Below are positions 34,538 through 46,494 of a stretch of DNA of 64,000 nucleotides, piece by piece. Source of the DNA: Paracyclopina nana (lineage: Eukaryota; Arthropoda; Copepoda; Cyclopoida; Cyclopettidae); NCBI GenBank assembly GCA_019096065.1, contig JAGUCH010000009.1, positions 6,086,001 through 6,150,000 on the forward strand, written 5' to 3'. Within the stretch, counting starts at the first letter, position 1, and the number at the start of each line of letters is the position of its first letter. The translations under genes were made by a program, and so were the position numbers. The notes beneath the pieces are model-generated. The model was not told the origin of the DNA, searched no databases, and worked only from the letters and a program-made list of their open reading frames with translations.

Positions 34538-35755
34538 ATGGCTGAATCTGGTGCTCATCATCATGACCACCACGAAGAGACTTTAGAGAACGCCATACAA
34601 AATGAGCTACTAGGCATTGCAGCTCGCATGGCCGTGCCTCCAAATGAAGTTTCACAAGATCGCAGAGCAAAACTTGCCACCAACAGGAAAATTGAGAAGC
34701 TTGAGAGAAACCTCCTCAAAATGCAAGAAAACGTCGACACCAGCTTCTCAACCATCACCAGAGCATTGAATGATGTTCATGAGTCAAACAAGGCCATTCT
34801 ACAGCGCATGGAACCATCTCCGGACTCACCTCCACAAGACCAACCTGAGCCAAGAAGATCTCGCCGATCAAGTGTGACATCCTCCATCAGAGGAGACTCC
34901 AGAGCACCATCTCCTCATGCCAATGCTGGAGTAGCCCCACTCTTCCAAAGCTTGGCTTATGGAACTAGCAACCTTCTCCAAGGGAAAACTCATAAATATG
35001 AAAAGTCCCTTAAGGATCTGAAGGAATATGCTCGTCACAATTCAGTCCAAAACAGGGTGGAAATGGAACGAGATATTATCGCAGCAGAACTCAGGAACGA
35101 CTTCCTTCAACTCATTCCAAAACTCATCCAAACGCAAAGAATTCCATGCCTGAAAACCGTCCCTTTCATTCCTGGATCAGATACAAGAGAGTCCAACACG
35201 CTTTTTGTCCAACTAAAAAGAGAAAACTTGAAAGAGTTCCCGAGGTTGAGCAAGGCAAGCCCAGATGTGAGGCACATTATTGAAGCTATGGCTGAGCGAC
35301 ACGCAGGCGAGCTAACAGCCAAGCAGTTTGCCAACCTCATTATACACCAGACTAACTCTCAACTCAAGGACACTTTCACCAACATTTTCAAGAGTCATGA
35401 TGATATTAATGAAGCTATCAAGGAAATCCTTGAGAGCTATTGTTGCAGCAAGAGACCAGACGAACTCTTGTGCGAGTTTTATGACTCCAAAATTGACACG
35501 AAAAAGGTCGATGACTCGCTAACCAAGATAGTCGAAAAGGCTCGTTTGGCCTTCCCAGAACAAAGGAACGACGCCTTGACTAAGTTAGTTATCGATCATG
35601 TCATTCCCCAGCTGCCTTCAGAGGTACAAAAGGCAGTTAACCTTGAACGGACAAAGATTGCGGAACTCCAAAAAATATCACCCTTTGTTCCACCCATGGA
35701 TTTGAACACGTTCAAAAACATGGTTACATCCCATCCTTCCATGACAAAAGGGTAG
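34538..35755 (+). CDS. Gag-like protein
   Basis: The first ORF of the element, 405 residues: a His-rich start, a coiled-coil-prone region (about 50-90), an Arg/Ser-rich basic patch (about 105-130), then a mostly helical capsid-like part. No CCHC knuckle is present in this frame. It ends in TAG at 35,753 and the next ORF lies in the +1 frame with no gap, so either a +1 shift at GGG-TAG joins them or a one-base change has split them. Confidence 0.75.
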   Translation: MAESGAHHHDHHEETLENAIQNELLGIAARMAVPPNEVSQDRRAKLATNRKIEKLERNLLKMQENVDTSFSTITRALNDVHESNKAILQRMEPSPDSPPQDQPEPRRSRRSSVTSSIRGDSRAPSPHANAGVAPLFQSLAYGTSNLLQGKTHKYEKSLKDLKEYARHNSVQNRVEMERDIIAAELRNDFLQLIPKLIQTQRIPCLKTVPFIPGSDTRESNTLFVQLKRENLKEFPRLSKASPDVRHIIEAMAERHAGELTAKQFANLIIHQTNSQLKDTFTNIFKSHDDINEAIKEILESYCCSKRPDELLCEFYDSKIDTKKVDDSLTKIVEKARLAFPEQRNDALTKLVIDHVIPQLPSEVQKAVNLERTKIAELQKISPFVPPMDLNTFKNMVTSHPSMTKG

Positions 35756-35762
35756 TAAAAAC

Positions 35763-36428
35763 TTGGAAGCGGCCCCTCAAGCCATAAATAATGAGCATAC
35801 CACAACCGCAAGCATAAAAACCGGTTCTTCCAACCACTCCAATGGCCATTTCGCTGCTAATAATCAAATCATCTCTGAAATGAAAGAAACGAACCAGTTA
35901 TTGATGAAAACCGTAGCTGCACTTGAAAATCAGCCCAAGACTTACCCAAACGAAAAGGGAGGATACAACAGACCTCAAAAGTCTAAGCTGATTGTCTACA
36001 AAATTTCAGACCCCAAATTTTCTGAAATAGCAGCCAAGTTTGACAAAAAAGGCCCTCTTATGAATGTTCTTCTCATGGAAATCGATTCGTATGAACGAAA
36101 CACCAGAAAGAGAGGCCCAAAGCTCAAGATGCTGGATGATCCACATTCGCGAATTCCCTACAAGTTTGACAATCTTGGACGCATTATTCCTGAAAATGCA
36201 CCAATTGACTTTCCAGTATTTGTTGAAACTCAACCGGGAAAGTATCGCATCTCTTTGAAAACTCTTGAAAGAATCTCTATTTCTTGTGCGAGATGTGGAC
36301 ATTTACTGTGTGGATTCAATGCTGAAAATTGCATTTACAAGAGCTCCACTCCTAGCTTCAATGCATGCTCCAAATGCATGCAAGGTTTCCATCTTGATCA
36401 CCAATGTCGAGCAGTTCCTTTAAACTAG
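35763..36428 (+). CDS. Gag C-terminal / nucleocapsid-like ORF with Cys/His cluster
   Basis: About 221 residues; open from about 35,751 in its frame. The C-terminal 45 residues hold CARCGHLLC, another Cys, then CSKC, H and HQC. These are two possible zinc sites but not the classical CCHC knuckle. It overlaps the protease ORF by 25 bp in the -1 frame, a standard gag-pol arrangement. Confidence 0.65.
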   Translation: MEAAPQAINNEHTTTASIKTGSSNHSNGHFAANNQIISEMKETNQLLMKTVAALENQPKTYPNEKGGYNRPQKSKLIVYKISDPKFSEIAAKFDKKGPLMNVLLMEIDSYERNTRKRGPKLKMLDDPHSRIPYKFDNLGRIIPENAPIDFPVFVETQPGKYRISLKTLERISISCARCGHLLCGFNAENCIYKSSTPSFNACSKCMQGFHLDHQCRAVPLN

Positions 36429-39400
36429 CTCGGCCCTTTCCAAAAACAGCAACTGTAAAAGAAGAAATATCATTAGTCACATTCTCAGACATTTCACTCG
36501 CAGACATTGACACTGAAGATGATGACAATCCCACCATTTCCTCTTCAATCGAACCTGACTGGTTAGATTCAGATGCTGCCTTGGAAATCGCATCCTCATT
36601 AGACTATCAAGAAATTTCGCAAGTCTCCAAAGTTCTTACTCCAGATATCATTTTAGAAGGACTCGATCTTCCAGTGATCAACGAAAGTCCTCTAAAAACA
36701 GCTTTGACAACAGACTTTGGCCTAAAAGTTGACTTCACTGTCGACTCAGGTGCACAAGTCTCAATTCTCTCCGTCAAAACTTTCCAAGAGCTTCCTAAAG
36801 ACAAGTATTCCCTTTCTAATGAAAAACTCACATTGGTCGATGTACAAAAGAATGAAATACCACAATACCAGTGTCCAATCGAACTAACCTTCCAACTACA
36901 AGGATTTCAGTTTAAGCACACATTTTTCATTGCCTCTTCAAGCAATCTACTTGGTTTAGATTTCATAACCACTCACAACCTTCAAATAATCCAACAAAAA
37001 GGTAGAACAAACCTCATCATAAGCTTTGAGCAAAGATCTGAACAAAAGTCTCTGCCATCTCCGGAAGGCTTAGACTCATGGGCTTCAGTGGACGAGATCG
37101 AAGTTCTACCCGGATTAAATGAGGTCACTGGCACTCTGGATCTTCCGGATGGCCAATATAACTTGTCAATTCCCAGTGAATCACCCTTAAAGACAGTTGG
37201 ATCACTTTCAGTCAGAGGGGGAAAATTCACCACCACCATGGAAAACAAGTCTACTTCAAGATTCCCACTTTCCTGCAATGAAATCATTGGAAAAGTAACC
37301 ACTGAGGATGAAACCACCAACCAAATAGATGAAGAGACAGTTGAACCAACCGGATTCCCATGCTTGACTACAGAAGAAAAAGATGACTGGAAAATGATTA
37401 TTCGTGATAATCATTCTCACATCGATAAATCTGCAGTTGAAGACATCATATCATTCATCGAAAAGGAAACACCCAATCTTTTCAGCACACATGAATCCGA
37501 CATTGGAAAGATCCATGAAAAGTTTGAAATCTTCTTTGACATAGAAACTACAACTGAAAAACCTGTCTACATCAAACCTTACACCTTGGATCCGCTCAGA
37601 GAAGCTCAACTGGCTGACCAACTCGCTGAACTTGAGAAAATTGGAGTTCTGAAAAAAGGATTTTCACCATGGGCCATGCCATGTTTCTTGGTCACAAAAA
37701 GGAATGGAACATTAAGAGCAGTGTATAATGCTCGTGAACTGAACAAGGTTACAAACCTGTTAAGTTCCCCTATAAGCCAATTAACACCATCATCGAAGAA
37801 ATCTCATTGGCCAACCCCAAATACTTCACCACCATTGACATTGCCTCAGCCTTTCTCTCTATTCCCATGACAGAGAGAGCACAAAAGATCTGTGCAATTG
37901 TCACCAATTCAGGTCAGTGGCTTCCCCTTCGAATGATCTTTGGTCTCTCTAATGCTCCATCCTACTACAATTACTGCATGAGCCGCATCCTTGATACTGC
38001 AGACAAATCTCCGTGTAAGAGCAACTTTGTGTGCAACTACTCTGATGATGTCTGTCTTTATTAAAAAGCTTTGAACTCAACATTCAGCAAACCAAAATCA
38101 TACTCAGAACACTTTACAATGCTGGAATCAAACTACGACCAAGAAAATTCCAGTTTGCCCAAAAAAGCATCGAACTTCTCGGCAAACACTTGGACCAAAA
38201 TGGATTTTCCATTCTTCCTCGACACTTGTCTGCTGTCAAGAACTTTAAAAAGCCTGAGGACAAACACACTTTGATGTCCTTCATCGGCTTGGCTCAATGG
38301 AACGCTAACTTAGTTTATGCCTTTTCTGAAAAATTGAAGCCACTCACCAAACTTTTACGGAAAGATGAAGACTTTGCCTGGGGTACCGAACAAGATCAAG
38401 CCTTTGACGATATTAAAAATGCCATTATCAACTCTACAACGGTGTACTTTGTGAACTATAACGAACCACTCTATCTCCATTATGACAGCAGCCTCAATGC
38501 CATCGCTGGCTATTGCTATCAGATCAAGTCCTTCTCCAGGGAGGAAGTCTCCAAATGGCATGAAGAACTTTATCAAGAGGAATCCCTCGATAGCAAGTCA
38601 AAATTGAACACAAAACATCCAGTCATCCCTCCATCTGGAAAAAATAATCCAGGAATGGTAACACTGTCACCAATAGATGAAGCATTGAAGCAATATGAAA
38701 GTAACTTGAAAACCAACAACGAAGAGCTCTTCATCAGAGACATCAGACATGAAGAACTTGACGAATTGGAACCCATCTCTACATATCTTCAGGAAAAGGA
38801 CAAATTACACATAATTTGTCCTGTGGGTTTTTACAGTGCAACGCTCAACAAGCAGCAATCCAGATATACCATTCTGGAACTTGAATGCCTTGCCCTTGTG
38901 AAATCACTCGAACATTTTGCTCATCTACTTCATGGAGTTCCGACAACTTTTGTTTGTGGTGATAACATGGCACTTCTGTGGATACTCAAATCATCCAAGC
39001 TGTCCCCAAATCCACCTCCAAAGCTAGTGAGATGGTGCATCACGATTAGCTCAATGCCATTCAAATGCATCTTCCTACATTGCCAAGGAAAATACAATTT
39101 GTGTGCAGATGCCATGACTAGAAACTTTCCCATAGTGTATAAAGCTGTTCAAAATGATGGTCAACTAGAACCCATTCTCATCACTTCACCGTTCAAGCTT
39201 GGTAAGGTTGTCACTTTAAATGATCTCCAAGAATATCTAGAAAAAGTCTATGAAGAAGGTTTTGAACCCAAGTTCAATGGAGAACAAAAGCTTGGGACAC
39301 GCAAGAAAAAACCTAAAAAGACTTTTTCCTACATTGACTCGATTCCGGAGAAGATCCAAATTAACTACATTGGTAAGAAAAATCCAAAACATGAACTCGC

Positions 39401-40760
39401 TGAACTGCTGACTCTTGATAACATCGCAATGGAACAAGAAAAGGATGCCAATATTCAAAAAATGAGGAGAAATCCACCAAAAGGCTTTGCTTTTGAACAA
39501 AATGTTCTATACAAAACTGTTCAAAATCCAGACCAATCCACTGAAAGGAGCCTTATTTATATTCCCGATTCTCTTCTTGGTGTACTTTTAGCCTATCTTC
39601 ATTTGGATTGTCATATAGGAGGAACAAGCTTGGCACGAATGGCTGCTATGACTCATTATCATCCCAAGTTATTTAAGTCAGCTTTAAACTTCACAATCCA
39701 ATGTTATCTTTGCCAACTCGCCAAACCCAATCGACTTGGAAAGGCCAAGCTAAAACCTATCTCATATGGAGAATCACCAAAAGGCCATACCTTTTCAATT
39801 GACATCCTCGAAGGCTATCCTGAGTTTTACAAAAGCTCCAAGATCCTTGTCATGATTGAGTACTTTACTGGTTACAAGATCATAGTACCCGTCAAGAATG
39901 CGACTGGTGACGAAATTGCCAAGATTATTGAACAATACATCATTGCAGTGTTTTCACCACCTAAAGTCCTCATCTCTGATGGTGCCTCCAACCTTGTCTC
40001 CTCATCAAAAGTCAGAAGACTTCTGGAGTATTATGACATCCACCCACATGTGACAATGCCATACTCTCCTCAAGCTCACTCAATTGTGGAAAATGCAGTT
40101 CAACAAGTCAGCAACCTCATCCGGATTTTGACCAATCAACTTAAACTACCCTGGATCAAACTCTTGTATCTTGTTCAACTATCCTTGAACACTCGCACCT
40201 CACCAAGAATTGGCAACATTAGCCCCATTTATGCTTACTTTGGAGTTGATCACGACAGACTAAGACCAATTACAGAAAAGGACATTGTCGAACCAAGCAC
40301 AATCAAAGACATCTGGAAAGCTCATGACGCCATTATACAAGAAGCAATCAATAAGAACACTCAGCTCAAAAAGCAAGCAAGAGAAAAGATTCCTGGAAAA
40401 GACATCAACTATGAGCCTGGCACTTACGTTTTCATGCTTGATAAGAGAAAACATGAAAAGCCAAAGATTTGGGTACGTTATCACACGAGCCCTTACCTGG
40501 TCCTCAAGAACTTGCAAAACACATGCCTTCTAAAAAGTTTCAATGGAGTTGTCTTTCCTGCTCACAAGAATCTCCTGAAGAAATGCTCTCCTCGCTTCGC
40601 TGAGCTCTATGGAAATTTGCCATTAAGTGTTAGATTCATGCTTGGATCACACTTCACATTGGAGTCTCTCGAACCGTACATGGAAATCCAAAAGACTCCC
40701 GAATTCTTCGATGAGGACATTTTCAAGCCCATTGAAAAGGGCCGTAATGACACGTGGTGA
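36404..40760 (+). pseudogene. pol: Pol: protease, RT, RNase H, integrase (two frameshifts)
   Basis: The protease motif DSGA is at about 36,743. The RT begins near 37,560, with the active-site box in the form YSDD at 38,038-38,049. RNase H starts near 38,480 (Asp at 38,484). The integrase has an H-x3-H and C-x2-C zinc site (about 39,600-39,720) and the D, D, E triad at 39,801, 39,978 and 40,089. The frame breaks near 37,755 inside RT, and again at an A-run near 38,060 just after YSDD. Catalytic residues are otherwise present. With identical LTRs the breaks are very recent or sequencing errors. I describe them only and do not rejoin the frames. Confidence 0.85.
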
Positions 40761-40896
40761 ATCAAAAAGACTAAAGGAGCAAGAAAAAGCTCAAAGTGTC
40801 AACTCTCAGCTTCCAATCATTGACCAGATGTTCCTGGATGATGAAGAAGATGAACAAGCAATGCCATATGAACCTACTGTACATTTCGCAGAATGA
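40747..40896 (+). CDS. Small acidic ORF overlapping the pol end
   Basis: 49 residues from ATG at 40,747, overlapping the last 14 bp of pol. Basic start, then FLDDEEDEQ. It may be a pol extension reached by frameshift or a small accessory product. No family known. Confidence 0.3.
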   Translation: MTRGESKRLKEQEKAQSVNSQLPIIDQMFLDDEEDEQAMPYEPTVHFAE

Positions 40897-40954
40897 ATAT
40901 TAGACAAATGTGATACAAATGATGATGGATGAATGATAACCTCTACACTCTACT

Positions 40955-42598
40955 TTGACTTCTAGCCCAACTATGAGTACAAGGATGAAACAACTTCTGT
41001 GGAGTTTGGCGTTGGCAACACTGCTCCACAACACGAGTGTGACAAGCACTCCTTTCTGCAAGGCTTACAACATTGTGTCCTTGTCAGAAACACTCAATCA
41101 ACTACATCAGCTCCTAGAGCCTCTAGTTGATGCCATCTCGAACCAAATTACTGATGTGGAGACTTTTGCAAAAGGTCGCATTGTCAACGACAAAGTTTAC
41201 AAGCTGATCAATGTTCAAGACAAGTTTGCCACTTCAAAATTGGTCTGCGAGATCGAGAAGATGACTTTCATCAAGCCCAAAGGTGATTTTGCATCTGTTT
41301 TAAAGAAGATAGAGGCAGGTGTGAGAGACCCACCTAACTTCAAATTCGATGACAAGAAAATCTGGGTAAATCTTCAATATGACAAAAGAACTGATTCCTA
41401 CTACTTCGACGGTGAACCATTTCCACTATACTGGGGAGACAATGTTGAGAATCTAAGTGTCAAGCCTACTTCATTTGATGAAAACAAGTGCTATCGGATC
41501 GTCGTACCAAACAATTACGACGACAACACTATTTTTGTAATTGAAGATGTGGCTTGCAGGAACGGACAAGCTTTGACACTGTGTGAAGCTGCCATTCCGG
41601 ACAATTATGAAAAGTACACTTCCCTACGAAAAGTTTACTCAGCAGAACTCACTACTATCAAAGACAACTTCCCAAATGGAAAAGAGTTAATCCAAGAGTT
41701 GAATCAAGCTGATTGGTGCGATCAATATCAAGAAAGCAATGTGGATGAACTCTTTCTGGACCACCCTTTACAAGAAGTGAAGAATCTACTAGAATCTACT
41801 CCACCCAATATGGAGCTGATCTTTGACCTTCTTCCTAATCTAGTGAATGATTATGTCACAGCGGACAATATTATTCAGAGATTGGATAATAGTGCAAAAT
41901 CTATGGATGGAAACCAAATTTGCATTTGTGATGAAGAAGAAAAACAAAACTCCGCTGAAATCAACCCTCCTACTACAGTTATTAATGGCTCTATACCCAC
42001 TAAGACAAAAAGGCCAAAGGTGATAAAAACACTTCCAGCTGATAAGCCATCAATCAACATCACTGAGATTTTTGATAAGGCAAAAGAAAAACTGCCAGAT
42101 TGGATCACTAAACATACAAATCCTAAAGTGCTGGATATTATATTTAGTATCATAGGCGGTATATCTGGAATTGTCACCTTGATCACAAGCCTTTTCCTCG
42201 TCATAAGAAGCTGTCGGAAAGATGGATTTATGTGCCATAAAAGAAAAAGATTTGTTGCTTTTAAAGTACCTGCCAACAAGGCGAGTCCCAAAACTACCAA
42301 TCGTAATGAAACTGAAATGGCCACTTTTCTCCCATCAAAAAAGGACTCTTCAAGCGAGGGGGAAAATGATAAAAGTGATGTCTATTTTGTGACTCAAGAT
42401 TCAAAATCAAAGAAACAAATGGACAACACAAAACCTTCAAGACCACCAAGAAGAAGCCCAAGAGCCAAAAGATCTGTAAAAGTGATTGATGTTGCTCATG
42501 TCCATAGCATTGATCCCAGGAGACACAGCAACTATTCCTGTTACACAAGTGAGGATGAAATTCAAGCAGCAAGCAAAATTCACCCCTACTATGACTAA
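40955..42598 (+). CDS. Membrane-anchored protein in env position (first)
   Basis: About 547 residues, with a signal-peptide-like start (best from the ATG at 40,985), a Cys-containing ectodomain, one strong transmembrane segment (42,130-42,213) and a basic cytoplasmic tail of about 125 residues rich in Ser and Lys/Arg. Position after integrase and topology fit an envelope-type glycoprotein, but I recognise no known fusion-protein family and see no clear furin site. Confidence 0.6.
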   Translation: MTSSPTMSTRMKQLLWSLALATLLHNTSVTSTPFCKAYNIVSLSETLNQLHQLLEPLVDAISNQITDVETFAKGRIVNDKVYKLINVQDKFATSKLVCEIEKMTFIKPKGDFASVLKKIEAGVRDPPNFKFDDKKIWVNLQYDKRTDSYYFDGEPFPLYWGDNVENLSVKPTSFDENKCYRIVVPNNYDDNTIFVIEDVACRNGQALTLCEAAIPDNYEKYTSLRKVYSAELTTIKDNFPNGKELIQELNQADWCDQYQESNVDELFLDHPLQEVKNLLESTPPNMELIFDLLPNLVNDYVTADNIIQRLDNSAKSMDGNQICICDEEEKQNSAEINPPTTVINGSIPTKTKRPKVIKTLPADKPSINITEIFDKAKEKLPDWITKHTNPKVLDIIFSIIGGISGIVTLITSLFLVIRSCRKDGFMCHKRKRFVAFKVPANKASPKTTNRNETEMATFLPSKKDSSSEGENDKSDVYFVTQDSKSKKQMDNTKPSRPPRRSPRAKRSVKVIDVAHVHSIDPRRHSNYSCYTSEDEIQAASKIHPYYD

Positions 42599-42680
42599 TG
42601 GATATGCAACATCAACTTTTCGCCTTCAAATACAGTATAGCCAAGCATTTTACATCTAGTTCAACACAACAGCAATTTTA

Positions 42681-43694
42681 ATGAGCCATTATTGCACATT
42701 AAGCACGAAGAAGATACACTATCAAATTGCAAAACCTCAGTCTCATCTACTACCAAGAAGAAGCAACATGAGTCCACTCCAATTCTTCGTCATCACCTTA
42801 AGATTGATTTCTGCCATAGAAGCCAAATCAATCTCTGAAATTGAATTCCTCAATAACTATGTCCTCAATCAACAAAGACTAACCACCTGTCTTGCATCCG
42901 AAGCTGAACTCAAGGAAAACAACCAGGAATTGAAGACCAAAATTACCACCTTGACTGATCAACTTGACAAGTGCCAAACAACCTATGCTGCCATGATAAC
43001 AGAAGAGAAGGAGAATAACAAATCTACTTATCTGGATCCAACGGCAGACACCGATCTTGAGGAGCAAGAGGCTCTTTTTCAAAACATAAGTGTGGCCTCT
43101 CAAGATTTGATCAATGCTTCATCCAGATTGAATCCCAATCAAGGTCTCCGTGATGTCCCTTGTCAAAGAAAAGTCATCATCCTGGAAAAACTCTATGATT
43201 ATGCCAAATCCAAGGTTGAGGATATGCTAATTACCATGTCAGCTCAAGAAGAACGCCTCAATACAGAAATCCTTAACCTCCAAAAGGATCTATCCAATCA
43301 AAAGGTCCTCAACATTGAGCTCCAAGCTACAATTGCCTCACTAGAAGATGTCAAGACTGGTACGGTCCCCATTTATGACGAATTGATTGGAACCCCTGGA
43401 TTCGACACCGCTCTGAGAAACAATCCCACCTTGACGATGTGGCTCACCATCCCCACCTCGATCTTAGTCCTCCTGGCTTTGGCATTCTCCACATATCTCC
43501 TTCATAAGTGCTCAGAGAACAACTTTTTCCTTCTGAGACAGCTTGGAACCAGAGCTAGAAAATACGTGAAACGTCAAGACAAAAAGTTGAGATCCAGAAT
43601 CCAAGTACGACTTACCAAGATGAGGAAAGCCAAGGACTCCATGGAAAATGAAAACTTCGACGAGGATATTCTTGACCCTCGAAGGACATCTTAA
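42681..43694 (+). CDS. Membrane-anchored coiled-coil protein (second)
   Basis: Signal peptide most likely from the internal ATG at 42,768. Long coiled-coil regions (about 42,890-43,000 and 43,180-43,350), one transmembrane segment (about 43,440-43,510) and a basic tail follow. The frame closes at 43,694, but protein-like sequence continues in another frame to about 43,990, so the tail is probably frameshifted. Confidence 0.55.
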   Translation: MSHYCTLSTKKIHYQIAKPQSHLLPRRSNMSPLQFFVITLRLISAIEAKSISEIEFLNNYVLNQQRLTTCLASEAELKENNQELKTKITTLTDQLDKCQTTYAAMITEEKENNKSTYLDPTADTDLEEQEALFQNISVASQDLINASSRLNPNQGLRDVPCQRKVIILEKLYDYAKSKVEDMLITMSAQEERLNTEILNLQKDLSNQKVLNIELQATIASLEDVKTGTVPIYDELIGTPGFDTALRNNPTLTMWLTIPTSILVLLALAFSTYLLHKCSENNFFLLRQLGTRARKYVKRQDKKLRSRIQVRLTKMRKAKDSMENENFDEDILDPRRTS

Positions 43695-43699
43695 AGTCT

Positions 43700-43990
43700 G
43701 TGGAGAAAAGCATTATCAAAAATGAGCGTAAACTTGAGGCCATGAAGCACAAAAAGGCCAAGCTCATGGAGATGATGCCAAAACCTGAAACTCACCTTCA
43801 ACTCCATCCAACACTCCCACTATTCACGTTGAAACCGCAGTTGAAGTTCATGTCGCTGATGACAACAATTCTGACGGCAACAACGTCGAAAATGACGACA
43901 ACATTGAGGTGAACACTTCTTCCACTGAGAAAATCGTCGCTGATGAAACCGCTGCCTCCCAAGTTGAAAAGGCCCAGTGTAAAACTGATT
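43700..43990 (+). pseudogene. Frameshifted tail of the preceding ORF
   Basis: First a lysine-rich helix (to about 43,795), then in a different frame an acidic Asp/Asn/Glu-rich stretch ending in TAA near 43,990. Two single-base shifts (about 43,690 and 43,800) would explain it. Confidence 0.45.
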
Positions 43991-43994
43991 AAAA

Positions 43995-44535
43995 TGCATT
44001 TGGAATCACTTGCATCCACTTTCGAATAAAATTAACAAAATCACTTTGTTTTGCCATGCTTTAGGAAAATGTCAACAAAAATTAAGTTGGTCGGAAAAAT
44101 AGCTTGATCTAGACACTTCATTTTCCAACCTGATTCTCCATGGATCCAAACGCCAAAATCCTCACCAATTGGTGCCCTCGATGGCGTAATGGCATTCTCT
44201 GATTATATTCTCGCAAAATCTTTGAAAATGATCAAAACCATCAAAGCAAGAATTTTCCCAAATTAGCCTTAAAAATAACTGCTCGATTCACACGGCTTGA
44301 TGATTAGTAAACAACAACAACTGTCATGTGGACCGTGGGAAAATTCATCCTCATTCATCTATCAGCTGATGTTTTGACAAGTCATCTCAGGCCTACTTCC
44401 GGACGCCATAATAAGGAAAGTAAATCTGTCAATTATAAGGAATCTTCAAAAATCAGTCACATCACACCTTTCAAAAGTAATTGCCATATATTGGTCATTT
44501 GCTGGCTTAACATCATAACAATTATTAAAAAAAAG
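43995..44535. other. Non-coding gap inside the retroelement
   Basis: No supported ORF. The short + frame at 44,326-44,538 has no features. This is the boundary between the + strand genes and the antisense block. Confidence 0.5.
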
Positions 44536-44610
44536 TGACTAGATTAAAGCTTCCTCTTCTGTAAAAGGACAGCCATTCGAGCTGACCTCCTCTCTTGGGC
44601 CATCTTGGCC

Positions 44611-45515
44611 CTAATGGCCATCCTCCGACTCGGGACTTCCATTGGAGTTGGGGCAACCTGGCTGGAAGAATCCAGGCCCCCCTTGACGAAAGGGCTGCTG
44701 CCCTTGACCCTCCTGGTCACCGACGACGCCATTGCCATTACTGGCCAGTCCAGCCGAGGCCACTACCTCGCCGTTATCGCCGACAGCATCATAAATGCCA
44801 TCCTCGAGGTTGACATCCTCAAAAGGTGCTGATGGGGTAAGACAACTCGATTGACCTGACTCCACATCTTCGGGCCATCTCGGTAAACGGGGGAGGATGA
44901 GGTCACGGACCAACACTGTCCTCTCTGTGGAGCCTGGCGGGTGGAAAACGAGAGAGAGGTACTCGCCAGACAATACCTCTCTCACAAACGCGTCATTCCC
45001 ATCGAAGTTCGTGGCTAACAAGTAAGGCAAGACCACGCGCACCAAATTGGCCAACGGTTGAGCGGCCTCAGTAGGCTTCGGCCTCACTGGCAACCGCTCC
45101 TTCCCGCACATGTCATGAAAGACATACCCCAGAAATGGTCCAAACGTCAGCGGGAAGAACACAGCTGCCAGGAACTTGACAAAGATGTCAAGCCACACAT
45201 TCCGGAGAGCCTTGAAGAACACAGGAACAGTGAAAGTGAAAGCTGCCTTTAAAATTCATATCAACTTACTTTACGAGTGAAAAACCCGTACACCATGTAC
45301 GCGAGGAAGACGAGGAAGACGAGGACCATGTACACCATCACCACCAAAAACCCGAGCTCACCAATCAACAGTGACCCTACACCTTCTTCAGGCTGACACA
45401 TATTAGCCTTAAGCCAATCCGGATCCACAAACTTGGACACCTCATTCCGGATCTCGCCGACCTCCGATGCCACCTTACTGAGCCGGTACTCGTTCATACG
45501 CTGAACTGACGACAT
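44611..45515 (-). CDS. Antisense spliced gene C of the element: membrane protein
   Basis: Exon 45,270-45,515 and exon 44,611-45,210, with a 59-bp intron (45,211-45,269) having GTAAGT and a pyrimidine-rich TTCAAG end and keeping phase 0. About 281 residues: one strong hydrophobic segment late in exon 1, a second near the exon 2 start, and an acidic then Gly/Gln-rich tail. A TTTTCAG acceptor just before the ATG (about 45,524) suggests a further 5' exon. The region is clearly more GC-rich than the rest of the element. Function unknown. Confidence 0.5.
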
Positions 45516-45608
45516 GACGCTGAAAAGTCAATGATTAAACAAAGTGATTGACAGTAAAGCAAAACTAGCAAACTTAAAAAGGCTGAGGAAACATCTATTT
45601 ACAAAAGC

Positions 45609-46270
45609 TTAACAGAAAGGAAAAAGAGGGAAGAAGAAACAGAATGGAGAAACTGGTGGCGAATAGGACATGGTTTGTGACACCACCAGGATCATCAACA
45701 CCATAGCCATCAATCCGTATCGCCTGGTTGACCCTGACCAGACGAGGACTCCATAAAAGAGGCTGGCAAGGCCTCCAGCCAGGCCTACAATGATGCCAAT
45801 CAGAGCCAAGATCAGCCTTCTCAAAAGTCTTCGCCGCCATCTCCCAGCTTCCACTCTACTTGGCCCTCCATAGTAATCCCGCCATGCCATCCGATAGTCA
45901 AGTGATGCCAAGGCCAGAATGGCCATGGCGAGGACCCAAAGAGCCCTTAGACGAGGTGACAAGCCCGACGCAGCCTCCGTCAACGCCTCCAAATCCACAA
46001 GGAATCTCTTCAAAAGACGAATTACTTCTTGACTAGAATCGTTGGCCATCCAGAATTGGAGGCCATGGGCAATAAGCTCCGTTATGAAATCAGCCATCTA
46101 CAAATCAAATGTTTCCACAGCCCTGAAGAAAATGCTAAAGTGTAACTTACCTTGACAAAGACTTCGCAAAAAACCGTAATGGTGACTGACCGGGAATGAA
46201 AATTCGAATGACCTGGCTTATGAATGCTACCCAAAAAAGTTGACCTCATGTCCCTGCTTCTCAACCTCAT
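45609..46270 (-). CDS. Antisense spliced gene B of the element: multi-pass membrane protein
   Basis: Candidate exons 46,151-46,270 and 45,609-46,097 with a 53-bp intron (GTAAGT..TTGTAG), in frame. It has a basic start, an amphipathic helix and three hydrophobic segments (about 45,950-45,890, 45,820-45,745 and 45,710-45,650) with an RRRLLRR patch. GC-rich. No family recognised. It may be joined to gene C by a further splice. Confidence 0.45.
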
Positions 46271-46494
46271 GCAAGAGACAGGTTAATACAGCCCATTCAG
46301 CCCGCTACAGGTCCACACTCCTGACTTCACCTGTTGCCACCACAAGTCTGTTCAGCTATACGTGCACTCCTAAGCCGAATTCAAGCTAGTTGCCTGACAA
46401 CAGCTACCAGACAAAGATGCATCTTTTGCAACTATTGCTCAAAGCACCAATCTAATCATGCAAACATGGCTTACCTTGGCCTCGCTTCATTTGC

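Noticed and set aside
44595-44832. + strand frames opposite antisense gene C
   Set aside because: Shadow frames in GC-rich DNA. The minus frame has splice sites, hydrophobic segments and greater length.
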